The notes below the pieces were generated by a model. That model was given only the letters and a program-made list of their open reading frames with translations, was not told where the DNA came from and ran no database searches. This document shows positions 8,387 to 15,805 of a DNA stretch of 28,005 nucleotides, one piece after another; the stretch's first letter is position 1; each line of letters opens with the position of its first letter. This stretch comes from Alphaproteobacteria bacterium (GTDB taxonomy: Bacteria; Pseudomonadota; Alphaproteobacteria; UBA6615). A program made the position numbers and the translations under genes. The stretch spans positions 1 to 28,005 of the forward strand of contig JABDJY010000338.1 in the NCBI GenBank assembly GCA_013003285.1. The letters are read 5' to 3'.

Positions 8387-9376
8387 TCACAAGGGCCGAG
8401 AATCGCCGTTTTCAGCCGTAAAACCGAGCTTTGCCCAGCTTTCGGCGCAATGGCCGCTCAATGGCGCGACAATATCCATCCGCGCGCCGGTGACCGGGTG
8501 GGGGAAAGTGACCGAGCGCGCATGGAGGTGGAGCTTGTTGGACAGACCGGCAATAAAGGCTTCGGCACCGCCATATTTACCGTCGCCCACGATGGGGGTG
8601 CCCAAAACGGTGCAATGGACGCGCAGCTGGTGGGTACGCCCGGTGAGCGGGTTCATGGTCAACCACGCGGCCCGTTGCCCGGCTTGCTCGACAATGGCGT
8701 AGCGGGTGATAGCGCTCTGCCCGTCTTCTTTCGCAGGGCGTACTTTCTCACCGCCCTGCCCCGGTGTTTTCGCCAGGGGAAGATCGATCTGGCCTTCTCT
8801 GGGGCTTGGCACCCCGGCGACCAAGGCCCAATAGGTTTTCACCACATCATGGTCGCGAAACTGCCGGGTCAATTGACGCGCCGTGGCCGCACTACGGGCC
8901 AGCAACAACACGCCACTGGTATCCTTATCCAGCCGGTGCACCAAACGCGGCTTTTCCGCGGCGTCGAAGCGCAGCGCCTCGAGCATCCCATCTAGATGAC
9001 GTGGGGTCTTGCTGCCGCCCTGGACCGCCAATCCGCTGGGCTTATTCAGCGCGATGATCGCATCGTCGCGATAGAGGACTCTCGCCTGAAGATCGGCGGC
9101 ATCCGCCGGGGCGACGGCCGCGACGGTGCGCGGCGGGGCATCGGGTAGATTGATCGGCGGCAGCCGAACGGACTGGCCCTCGGACAGACGCTGCCCAGGC
9201 TTCGCCCGTTTGCCATCGACACGAATTTGCCCGGTTCGCAGCCACTTGGCTAGCTGACCATAGGGCACATCGGGCAAGAGCCGGCGCAGCCAGCGATCGA
9301 GCCGGACGGCCTCGTCGTCCGCCCCGACATCCAAATGGCGCACCGACGGCGCCTGCGTATTGGTCTCCGGGCTCAC
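8387..9376 (-). CDS. rluC: RluA-family 23S rRNA pseudouridine synthase (RluC-like)
   Basis: A 329-residue enzyme that isomerises uridine to pseudouridine in RNA. An N-terminal S4 RNA-binding domain (about residues 22-75, with LDRWLRRLLPDVPYGQLAKW) precedes the RluA catalytic domain. The catalytic Asp150 lies in HRLDKDTSGVLLLA, preceded by NKPSGLAVQGG, and the GRTHQLRVH motif follows. The S4 plus RluA layout and size fit RluC, which modifies 23S rRNA at positions 955, 2504 and 2580 in E. coli, but RluD-like or other RluA specificity is not excluded. The start codon is GTG (9374-9376); its first base overlaps the crcB stop in a GTGA arrangement, pointing to translational coupling. Confidence 0.9.
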   Translation of the reverse strand: MSPETNTQAPSVRHLDVGADDEAVRLDRWLRRLLPDVPYGQLAKWLRTGQIRVDGKRAKPGQRLSEGQSVRLPPINLPDAPPRTVAAVAPADAADLQARVLYRDDAIIALNKPSGLAVQGGSKTPRHLDGMLEALRFDAAEKPRLVHRLDKDTSGVLLLARSAATARQLTRQFRDHDVVKTYWALVAGVPSPREGQIDLPLAKTPGQGGEKVRPAKEDGQSAITRYAIVEQAGQRAAWLTMNPLTGRTHQLRVHCTVLGTPIVGDGKYGGAEAFIAGLSNKLHLHARSVTFPHPVTGARMDIVAPLSGHCAESWAKLGFTAENGDSRPL

Positions 9377-9753
9377 GCCAGAACCAGCCGCATCAACCGC
9401 AAGCCGGCGAACAGCGCCAGTATGGAGATCCCCACCGAGGCCGCCACATAGATCGATAATATTATCGGCGTCCCCCGTTCATAAAGCGTCGCCACGTCGA
9501 GCGAGAAGGTGGAAAAAGTAGTGAAAGCGCCAAGCACGCCAACGGTCAACAGCGCCCGCATCTCAAGCGACGGCGACCAGACCAGCGCCATGAATTCGAT
9601 CAACACGCCCATGAGGAACGACCCCGTCACATTGACCACCAGAGTGCCCCACGGAAATCCGTGTCCTATGAGCAGCGTCATGGCGACCGAAACATAGTGC
9701 CGGCCGACGGCGCCGATGGCGCCGCCGATGGCAATAGCGAGAACGAGTTTCAT
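9373..9753 (-). CDS. crcB: Fluoride-specific ion channel CrcB/Fluc
   Basis: A 126-residue inner-membrane protein with four predicted membrane segments that exports toxic fluoride as a dual-topology dimer. Family motifs are visible: GGAIGAVGRHYVS near the N-terminus, FPWGTLVVNVTGSFLMG with the pore asparagine, and GVLGAFTTFSTFSLD containing the phenylalanines and TTFST segment that line the fluoride path. Only one copy is present, consistent with a homodimer. It lies 49 bases after rarA and overlaps the start of the pseudouridine synthase gene by four bases. I see no fluoride riboswitch in the short gap upstream, so expression is probably set by the operon. Confidence 0.95.
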   Translation of the reverse strand: MKLVLAIAIGGAIGAVGRHYVSVAMTLLIGHGFPWGTLVVNVTGSFLMGVLIEFMALVWSPSLEMRALLTVGVLGAFTTFSTFSLDVATLYERGTPIILSIYVAASVGISILALFAGLRLMRLVLA

Positions 9754-9802
9754 AGGCCGAAGCTAACGGTCGCCGCCGCGTCGAACAAGGCGGAGAGATC
9801 GG

Positions 9803-11137
9803 TCATTCGGCGTCATCATCGGGGTTCTCACCGACCGCACCGCGATCACGCAGACGCTGCCAATAGGCCAAACGCTTGGCGATTTCGCGCTCGAAACCGC
9901 GATCGACTGGCTGATAGAAACGCTGGCGCGCCATTTCGTCGGGAAAATAGTCCTGGCCCGAGAACCCTTCCTCGGTGGCGTGATCGTAGGCGTAACCGGC
10001 CCCATAGCCGATATCCTTCATCAGCTGGGTCGGCGCATTCAAGATGTGTTTCGGCGGGGTCAGCGATCCCGATTTCTTTACTGCCTTCATGGCCGTACCG
10101 AATGCCTTATAGGCGGCGTTCGACTTAGGCGCAGTAGCTAGATAAAGCGCGCATTGCGCCAGGGCCAATTCGCCTTCCGGGCTGCCGATGCGTTCATAGG
10201 CCTCCCAGGCGGCCAAAGCCTGGGGCAATGCCTGGGGATCGGCCAATCCAATATCCTCGACTGCGGCGCGGGTCAGCCGACGGCCGATAAAACGCGGATC
10301 TTCACCGCCGGCCAACATACGGGCCAACCAGTATAGGGCGGCATCCGCATCCGAGCCGCGGATGGATTTGTGCAGCGCGCTAATCAGATTGTAATGGGCT
10401 TCCTGACCCTTGTCGTAGAGCGGCGCCCGTTTCTGTACGGTCTCGGCCAACTCCGCAGCTTCGAGAATCGGCGCCTCGGGTAACAGAAACAGTTCTTCAG
10501 CCAGGTTCAGCACATAACGTCCGTCGCCATCGGCCATCGCCCGCAAGGCCTCGCGCCCGCCCTCGTTAAGCGGCAGTGCCCGGCCTTCCTCGGATTCGGC
10601 CCTGCAAAGTAATTCTTCCAGACCCTCGTCGGAGATCCGGTGCAGGACAAAGACCTGGCACCGGGACAGTAGAGCCGCATTAATCTCGAATGACGGGTTC
10701 TCGGTGGTGGCGCCGACCAGTGTCACCGTGCCGTCTTCCACGTAGGGCAGGAATCCATCTTGCTGAGCTTTGTTAAAGCGGTGAATTTCGTCGATAAACA
10801 GCAATGTTCCGCGCCCGTCGGCGCGGTGGGCCTTGGCCCGTTCGAACACTTTGCGTAGATCCGCCACCCCAGAAAATACCGCCGATAAGGGCTCGAACTC
10901 GGCGTCGGAGATATCCGCCAACAAACGGGCGATGGTCGTTTTACCACAGCCCGGCGGGCCCCATAACACCATGCTGGCAACACGCCGCTGCGCCGCCATA
11001 CGGCCAATCGGCCCGTCGACACCAAGTAAGTGATCCTGCCCTACGGTTTCCGCCAACGTGGCGGGCCGCAGACGGTCCGCCAAAGGCCGATAGGCCTGGC
11101 CGCCAAACAGCTGCGGCGGCTGGTCGGAAGCGCTCAA
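9803..11137 (-). CDS. rarA: Replication-associated recombination protein A (AAA+ ATPase, MgsA)
   Basis: Cytoplasmic clamp-loader-like ATPase that acts at stalled replication forks. Walker A is GPPGCGKT (residues 60-67), Walker B is LLFIDEIHRF (DE at 116-117), the sensor segment GATTENPSFEINAALLSRC follows, and the C-terminal MgsA domain has LIGRRLTRAAVED-like and YKYPHN-region equivalents ending in QDYFPDEMARQRFYQP. An open frame reaches an ATG at 11191, which would overlap the protease gene by 58 bases. I prefer the TTG at 11137: it overlaps the protease TGA in a TTGA arrangement and gives MSASDQPPQLFGGQAYRPLADRLRP, aligned with usual RarA N-termini, for 444 residues. No strong Shine-Dalgarno sequence precedes it, which suggests coupling. 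The family call is firm; the start is an inference. Confidence 0.93.
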   Translation of the reverse strand: MSASDQPPQLFGGQAYRPLADRLRPATLAETVGQDHLLGVDGPIGRMAAQRRVASMVLWGPPGCGKTTIARLLADISDAEFEPLSAVFSGVADLRKVFERAKAHRADGRGTLLFIDEIHRFNKAQQDGFLPYVEDGTVTLVGATTENPSFEINAALLSRCQVFVLHRISDEGLEELLCRAESEEGRALPLNEGGREALRAMADGDGRYVLNLAEELFLLPEAPILEAAELAETVQKRAPLYDKGQEAHYNLISALHKSIRGSDADAALYWLARMLAGGEDPRFIGRRLTRAAVEDIGLADPQALPQALAAWEAYERIGSPEGELALAQCALYLATAPKSNAAYKAFGTAMKAVKKSGSLTPPKHILNAPTQLMKDIGYGAGYAYDHATEEGFSGQDYFPDEMARQRFYQPVDRGFEREIAKRLAYWQRLRDRGAVGENPDDDAE

Positions 11138-12567
11138 CCGGGCACCGTGACTGTCAATCGCTGACCGCCGCGCCGAATGGCCAGCCGCCAAGCATCCGGC
11201 CGTGCTTCGACGGCCTGCGCCAGCGTCACCACCGATCCAATTTCGGTATCGTTGACCCGCAATACGATATCGCCGGGCCGGAATCCGAGCCGTGCGGCCG
11301 GACTTCCTCGCGCCACATCGATGATCAGCACGCCCGTGGTGAGCCGGCTAAGGCCCCGCTCTTCCGCAACCGCGGGAGAGATATTCACCACGGTCGCCCC
11401 AGCCATGGGTTGCGAGCCGGCTAATTGGGTCTCCTCACGCGCAGGTATCTCAGGTGGGGCCTCGAGCGGCAGGCGTATGCGCACATCGCCACTGGGACGC
11501 ATCACCGAGAGGTCCGCCGCCGCGCCGATTTCACTTGTGGCGATGCGAAAGGCGAGGCTCTCCATGTCGTCAACCCGCTGACCGTCGACCGCGACGATGA
11601 TATCGCCCACCCGTAATCCGCTGCGCCGCGCTGGGCCGTCCGGATGCAATTCGGAGACCAGCGCCCCGGTCGGCCGCGGCAGTCCGATGGCTTCGGCTAT
11701 TTCGGCAGTGACGTCTTGCATATCGGCCCCCAACCACGGCCGAAGCAGCCGGCCGGTCTCCTCGGCGCCGGCGATCACCGTGCGCACCATATTGCCCGGC
11801 ACGGCAAAACCAATGCCCTGACTGCCACCGCTACGGCTGAAGATCGCCGTATTCACGCCGGCGAGTTTGCCATCCATGCGCAGCAGCGCCCCACCGGAGT
11901 TACCGGGATTGATGGCGGCGTCGGTCTGAATGAAGAAGTTGAAATCGGTGATGCCCACATTTGTTCGCGCCAAGCCGGAAACGATGCCGCTGGTGACGGT
12001 TTGTCCAACACCGAAAGGGTTGCCGATGGCGATGACCAGATCGCCGACTTCCAAATCGTTGCTATCGCCGATTTCGATATGGGGCAACTCGGTGTCCCCG
12101 ACGTCGATCTTGAGAACCGCCAGATCGGACCGTTCGTCCTCGCGCAGCACGGTTGCGGTAAATTCCCGACGATCGGCCAATACGACCTTAATCTCGTCGG
12201 CGCCCGTGATGACGTGAAAATTGGTCACGATGAGGCCATCCGGTTCAACGATGACACCGGACCCCAGAGATGTCTCAACGCGCTCGCGTGGCCGCTGCTG
12301 GAAGGTATCGCCGAAGAAACGGCGGAAAAAAGGATCGTCGACCAACGGCGAAACGCGCCGGGTCACGGCCTTGCGGGTAAAGATATTCACCACCGCGGGC
12401 GCGGCTTTTTTCACCAGTGGCGCAAAGGACAGGGTGATGGCGTCCGCGCTATCCGGCACGGTCTTCTGCACCGCCGCTAACCCAGGTAATCCGGTTAAAG
12501 CAGGCCCCGCAATCGCGACAGCCAGCGCGATGGCTCGGGTTCTGCGAGAAAGGCTAAATTTCAGCAT
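11134..12567 (-). CDS. Do/DegP-family periplasmic serine protease
   Basis: A 477-residue HtrA-type protease and chaperone for misfolded envelope proteins. A signal peptide is visible at about residues 1-32 (basic LSRRTR followed by a hydrophobic core and a small-residue cleavage region). The trypsin-like domain has the catalytic triad His118 in VTNFHVI, Asp148 in RSDLAVLKID and Ser224 in NPGNSGGALL. Two PDZ domains follow, at about 275-370 and 385-475. The region around residues 76-95, with DPFFRRFFGD and FQQRPRERVETSLGSG, is typical of Do-like proteases. It is the first gene after the rplQ terminator and has a candidate promoter of its own. Whether it is best called DegP, DegQ or MucD cannot be settled by sequence reading. 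Confidence 0.94.
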   Translation of the reverse strand: MLKFSLSRRTRAIALAVAIAGPALTGLPGLAAVQKTVPDSADAITLSFAPLVKKAAPAVVNIFTRKAVTRRVSPLVDDPFFRRFFGDTFQQRPRERVETSLGSGVIVEPDGLIVTNFHVITGADEIKVVLADRREFTATVLREDERSDLAVLKIDVGDTELPHIEIGDSNDLEVGDLVIAIGNPFGVGQTVTSGIVSGLARTNVGITDFNFFIQTDAAINPGNSGGALLRMDGKLAGVNTAIFSRSGGSQGIGFAVPGNMVRTVIAGAEETGRLLRPWLGADMQDVTAEIAEAIGLPRPTGALVSELHPDGPARRSGLRVGDIIVAVDGQRVDDMESLAFRIATSEIGAAADLSVMRPSGDVRIRLPLEAPPEIPAREETQLAGSQPMAGATVVNISPAVAEERGLSRLTTGVLIIDVARGSPAARLGFRPGDIVLRVNDTEIGSVVTLAQAVEARPDAWRLAIRRGGQRLTVTVPG

Positions 12568-12612
12568 CCTGTTATCCTAGCCTGGAATTGCGGTTAAATC
12601 TGCGTCTAGGAT

Positions 12613-12642
12613 CTAATATGGTTGCGCGCAGCGAGCGGTCAA
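12613..12642 (-). promoter_or_regulatory. Candidate sigma-70-like promoter for the protease operon
   Basis: On the minus strand TTGACC (12642-12637) and TATTAG (12618-12613) are separated by 18 bases. The -35 match is 5 of 6 and the -10 match 4 of 6. It starts inside the T-rich tail of the rplQ terminator, and the leader to the protease ATG at 12567 would be about 40 bases. The position directly after a terminator and before a gene set makes it plausible; the weak -10 keeps confidence moderate. Confidence 0.45.
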
Positions 12643-12669
12643 AGAAAAAGGGCCGCCCAAGAGCGGCCC
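12641..12669 (-). terminator. Intrinsic terminator after rplQ
   Basis: On the minus strand a perfect 7-base-pair stem GGGCCGC / GCGGCCC (12669-12663 and 12656-12650) encloses the six-base loop TCTTGG, followed at once by TTTTTCTTT. It begins 28 bases after the rplQ stop codon. This is the clearest rho-independent terminator in the window and marks the end of the ribosomal-protein transcript. Confidence 0.9.
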
Positions 12670-12696
12670 CAATATTCTTCGTCGGTGCGCCTGTAC

Positions 12697-13125
12697 TTAG
12701 GCGGCTTCCTCATCATAGTCGTCGTCATCGCCCAGCACGGGGCCCGAATCGAGGCCTTTTGCATCTTCGTCGCGGTCGACCAATTCGATAATGCCGATCG
12801 GCGCCGAATCGCCATAGCGATAGCCGGCCTTCAAGACCCGCGTGTAACCACCGGGGCGGTCGGCATAACGTTCGGCCAGGGTGGTGAACAGCTTATCGAC
12901 CAGGGCCGGATCGCGAAGTGCCGAGATCGCCTGGCGGCGGGCATGCAAATCGCCCCGTTTGCCCAGCGTGATCAGCCGATCAACGATACCGCGAAGCTCC
13001 TTGGCTTTCGGCACGGTCGTCGTGATCTGCTCATGCTTGAGCAGCGCCACCGCCATGTTCGAGAACATGGCCTTGCGGTGACTGGAAGTTCGGTTGAGCT
13101 TGCGCCCGCTCATACGGTGACGCAT
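12697..13125 (-). CDS. rplQ: 50S ribosomal protein L17
   Basis: Large-subunit protein near the exit of the peptide tunnel. The N-terminus MRHRMSGRKLNRTSSHRKAM and the core FSNMAVALLKHEQITTTVPKAKELR are diagnostic of L17. The 142-residue protein carries an acidic tail from about residue 117 ending in LGDDDDYDEEAA, longer than the approximately 120-residue core. A good Shine-Dalgarno AGGAG precedes the ATG. It is the last gene of the alpha cluster, 28 bases after rpoA, and is followed by a strong terminator. Confidence 0.97.
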   Translation of the reverse strand: MRHRMSGRKLNRTSSHRKAMFSNMAVALLKHEQITTTVPKAKELRGIVDRLITLGKRGDLHARRQAISALRDPALVDKLFTTLAERYADRPGGYTRVLKAGYRYGDSAPIGIIELVDRDEDAKGLDSGPVLGDDDDYDEEAA

Positions 13126-13153
13126 CGGACAATACTCCTACTTATAACGACCG

Positions 13154-14173
13154 TTAAAAGGGCTCTTCGAGCCGTTTGGCCATGTCTTCAATGTTTTCCG
13201 GCGGCCAGCTGGAGATCTCCATGCCAAGATGGAGTCCCATTTGGGCCAGGACTTCCTTGATTTCGTTCAGCGACTTGCGGCCGAAGTTCGGCGTGCGCAG
13301 CATCTCGGCCTCGGTCTTTTGAACCAAATCGCCGATATAGATGATGTTGTCGTTTTTCAGACAATTCGCCGAACGAACCGATAATTCCAGCTCGTCGACT
13401 TTGCGCAACAGGTTGCGGTTGAACTCGAGGTCTTCCTGGACGACTTCGATCTGTTGCACCGCTTGCGGCTCTTCGAAATTGACGAAGAGTTGCAGCTGGT
13501 CCTGCAGGATGCGCGCCGCCAAGGCGATTGTGTCTTCGGCGTTTACCGCGCCGTTGGTTTCGATTTCCAAAGTCAGGCTGTCGAGATCGGTACGCTCGCC
13601 GATGCGCGCATGGCCGACTTGATAGGACACTTTCTTGACCGGCGAAAACAGCGCATCAACGGGGATCAGCCCGATCGGCGCATCCGCCGCCCGGTTCTGT
13701 GCCGCCGGAACATAGCCCTTGCCGGATTCAACGGTCATTTCCATCACCACCCGCGCGCCCTGGTCGAGGGTCAGCAACACATGATCGGGGTCCATGATTT
13801 CGATGTCCGGACCGGTTTCGATCTGGCTGGCGGTTACTTCGCCGGGGCCGGTCGCGGTCAGCGTGATGCGCTTGGGACCTTCGCTATGCATGCGCAGCGA
13901 CATGCCCTTGATGTTCAACACGATGTCCGTGATGTCTTCGCGAACGCCGGGGATCGACGAGAACTCGTGGAGCACGCCTTCGATCTGGATCGAGGTCACC
14001 GCCGCGCCTTGCAGCGACGACAGCAGAACCCGGCGCATGGCGTTACCCAGGGTCAATCCGAATCCCCGCTCGAGCGGCTCGGCGACGACGGTCGCTTGGC
14101 GCGCGGGGTTGATGCCCGGCTGGATGTCGAGTTTGTTTGGCTTGATTAAATCAGTCCAATTCTTCTGCAGCAT
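13154..14173 (-). CDS. rpoA: DNA-directed RNA polymerase subunit alpha
   Basis: Alpha subunit (339 residues) that dimerises to nucleate RNA polymerase assembly and contacts promoter UP elements and activators. The N-terminal assembly domain (about 1-235) includes PLERGFGLTLGNAMRRVLLS and a second conserved block GYVPAAQNR. A linker leads to the C-terminal domain (about 255-330), with LELSVRSANCLKNDNIIYIG and LLRTP-like GRKSLNEIKEVL forming the helix-hairpin-helix region. The start ATG is preceded by AAGG about 11 bases upstream. It sits in a 139-base gap after rpsK, the widest space inside the ribosomal cluster, which may hold regulatory sequence. Confidence 0.98.
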   Translation of the reverse strand: MLQKNWTDLIKPNKLDIQPGINPARQATVVAEPLERGFGLTLGNAMRRVLLSSLQGAAVTSIQIEGVLHEFSSIPGVREDITDIVLNIKGMSLRMHSEGPKRITLTATGPGEVTASQIETGPDIEIMDPDHVLLTLDQGARVVMEMTVESGKGYVPAAQNRAADAPIGLIPVDALFSPVKKVSYQVGHARIGERTDLDSLTLEIETNGAVNAEDTIALAARILQDQLQLFVNFEEPQAVQQIEVVQEDLEFNRNLLRKVDELELSVRSANCLKNDNIIYIGDLVQKTEAEMLRTPNFGRKSLNEIKEVLAQMGLHLGMEISSWPPENIEDMAKRLEEPF

Positions 14174-14197
14174 TTATGGCCTACCTTAAATATCGAC

Positions 14198-14209
14198 TAA
14201 ACCGGTTTA
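14198..14209. repeat. 12-base palindrome in the rpsK-rpoA gap
   Basis: TAAACCGGTTTA is perfectly self-complementary and lies 25 bases upstream of the rpoA start, inside the 139-base gap 14174-14312. The rest of the gap holds GC-rich sequence after the rpsK stop and the rpoA ribosome binding site; no promoter with good hexamers was seen. An operator role is possible but unsupported beyond symmetry and position. Confidence 0.35.
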
Positions 14210-14312
14210 CCGATTGTCGGAACAGCGCGCCCGGGGAAACTGGTGTCGGGCGAAGCGACGGCGAATGCAGGGTGATTACTCTTAATTCGGACGCCCCGCG
14301 CGCCCGGCCGCG

Positions 14313-14708
14313 TTAGACGCGGCGGCGTTTACGCGGACGGCACCCATTATGGGGGACCGGGGTTACATCGCGGATCGAGGTGATTTCAAAGCCAACCGCC
14401 TGCAATGCCCGCAACGCCGACTCACGACCCGACCCGGGGCCGCGAACCTGCACCGCCAGAGTTTTCATGCCGTGCTCCTGCGCCTTGCGACCGGCGTCTT
14501 CCGCCGCCATCTGAGCCGCATAGGGAGTCGACTTACGCGATCCTTTAAACCCGCGGTTACCTGCGGACGACCAGGCGATAGCATTGCCTTGCGCGTCGGT
14601 AATTGTGACGTGGGTGTTGTTGAACGTCGCGCTGACATGCGCCACACCCGACGTGATGTTTTTGCGTTCGCGTTTGCGTACGCGCGTTGTTGTTGCGGCT
14701 TTTGCCAT
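14313..14708 (-). CDS. rpsK: 30S ribosomal protein S11
   Basis: Small-subunit platform protein that contacts the E-site mRNA and 16S rRNA. The 131-residue sequence has the typical basic N-terminus and the diagnostic GVAHVSATFNNTHVTITDAQG, AWSSAGNRGFKGSRKSTPYA and the C-terminal DVTPVPHNGCRPRKRRRV. Length is normal for the family. It lies 28 bases after rpsM and precedes rpoA, as in most bacterial alpha operons. No rpsD is found between it and rpoA, unlike E. coli. Confidence 0.98.
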   Translation of the reverse strand: MAKAATTTRVRKRERKNITSGVAHVSATFNNTHVTITDAQGNAIAWSSAGNRGFKGSRKSTPYAAQMAAEDAGRKAQEHGMKTLAVQVRGPGSGRESALRALQAVGFEITSIRDVTPVPHNGCRPRKRRRV

Positions 14709-14735
14709 TACCTTCTAATCCAATATCTGCGTTAA

Positions 14736-15107
14736 CTAGACTTTTTTCTTGCCGGTAATCGGCCGTGCTTTACCCTTACGGGTGCGCGCGTTGGTGTGCG
14801 TACGCTGACCATGCACCGGCAGACCTTTGCGGTGACGAATACCGCGATAGCACCCCAAATCCATGTAGCGCTTGATGTTCATGGCCACTTCGCGGCGCAG
14901 ATCACCCTCGACCTGGTAATCCCGGTCGATGGTTTCGCGCACCCGAATGACCTCATCATCGGTCAATTCATGGACTCGGCGTTCCAACGGCAAATCGCAC
15001 TTTTCACAGATTTCGACCGCCTTGGTGTGGCCGATACCATGGATATAAGTCAGCGCAATAGGCAGCCGCTTTTGCGTTGGAATGTTGACACCAGCAATAC
15101 GCGCCAC
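14736..15107 (-). CDS. rpsM: 30S ribosomal protein S13
   Basis: Head protein of the small subunit that forms intersubunit bridges to 23S rRNA and L5. The 123-residue protein reads (M)ARIAGVNIPTQKRLPIALTY with the helix-two-turn-helix region IHGIGHTKA and the C-terminal RGIRHRKGLPVHGQRTHTN followed by a basic tail, all standard for S13. The start codon is GTG (15105-15107), preceded by AAGGAG at a suitable distance. It is the first gene of the alpha cluster and has its own candidate promoter just upstream. Confidence 0.97.
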   Translation of the reverse strand: MARIAGVNIPTQKRLPIALTYIHGIGHTKAVEICEKCDLPLERRVHELTDDEVIRVRETIDRDYQVEGDLRREVAMNIKRYMDLGCYRGIRHRKGLPVHGQRTHTNARTRKGKARPITGKKKV

Positions 15108-15172
15108 GCTCCGAACTCCTTACGTTACGGTGCAGATAAATAGAACAATTTTCGGGTAACCGAAGCTGGCGG

Positions 15173-15200
15173 ATTATATGATTTTCCGCCGTTTGGTCAA
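15173..15200 (-). promoter_or_regulatory. Sigma-70-like promoter for the alpha cluster (rpsM to rplQ)
   Basis: On the minus strand TTGACC (15200-15195) and a perfect TATAAT (15178-15173) are separated by 16 bases. The -35 starts only four bases after the adk stop codon. The expected transcript start near 15166 leaves a leader of about 60 bases before the rpsM GTG. These are the best promoter hexamers I found in the window. E. coli also has a promoter ahead of rpsM. Confidence 0.75.
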
Positions 15201-15204
15201 CAGC

Positions 15205-15783
15205 TTAGACGGCTGAGACCAATTGTTCTATCTGTGCTGTCACCTGTTCAATCGACTGCATTCCGTCGACCTGTTTCAACATGCCTCGATCCCGGTAAAA
15301 CGGCAGGATCGGGGCGGTTTGTTCATGATAGACCCCAAGTCGCTTGCGCAGGGTCTCGGCATTATCGTCGCTCCGCCGCTCGGATTCGGGCATTTGCGCC
15401 ACCCGGGCGTTAATCCGATCGACTAAAATCTCGTCATCGACGGAGATTTCAATAACAAAATCAAGAGGTAGGCCCTTCTCAGCGAGCATCACCTCGAGCG
15501 CCTCGGCCTGTGCCGTCGTGCGCGGAAATCCATCGAGAATGAAGCCATTGACGCAATCAGGCTGGCTAATTCGCTCCGAAATGATCTGAATCATAATATC
15601 GTCGGGCATAAGTTGGCCGGCATCCATGACCGCTTTGGCCTGTGTGCCGAGCTCACTGCCCGAACTCGCGGCAGCACGCAGCATATCGCCCGTCGATAGT
15701 TGGACGATCGAGTGTGTGTCTTCCAAAAATTTCGCCTGGGTGCCTTTTCCGGCTCCCGGCGGACCGAGCAATATAATATTCAT
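15205..15783 (-). CDS. adk: Adenylate kinase
   Basis: Cytoplasmic enzyme catalysing ATP + AMP to 2 ADP, essential for adenylate balance. The Walker A loop is GPPGAGKGT (residues 7-15), the AMP-binding segment is LSTGDMLRAAASSGSELG, and the conserved GFILDGFPRTTAQAEAL and LVDRINAR blocks follow. At 192 residues it is the short form: the LID region after DRINAR is brief and has no zinc-binding cysteines, as is common in Alphaproteobacteria. It lies 22 bases after secY, probably in the spc transcript, and its stop is directly followed by the rpsM promoter. Confidence 0.97.
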   Translation of the reverse strand: MNIILLGPPGAGKGTQAKFLEDTHSIVQLSTGDMLRAAASSGSELGTQAKAVMDAGQLMPDDIMIQIISERISQPDCVNGFILDGFPRTTAQAEALEVMLAEKGLPLDFVIEISVDDEILVDRINARVAQMPESERRSDDNAETLRKRLGVYHEQTAPILPFYRDRGMLKQVDGMQSIEQVTAQIEQLVSAV

Positions 15784-15805
15784 GAGCCTAAGTTGAGAAG
15801 CAGCG

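Noticed and set aside
11644..12480. A 278-codon plus-strand frame
   Set aside because: Antisense to the Do-like protease with no recognisable motif; explained by G/C at third positions.
12622..13260. A 212-codon plus-strand frame over rplQ and the end of rpoA
   Set aside because: Antisense to two conserved genes and reads through the rplQ terminator; no ribosome binding site or motif.
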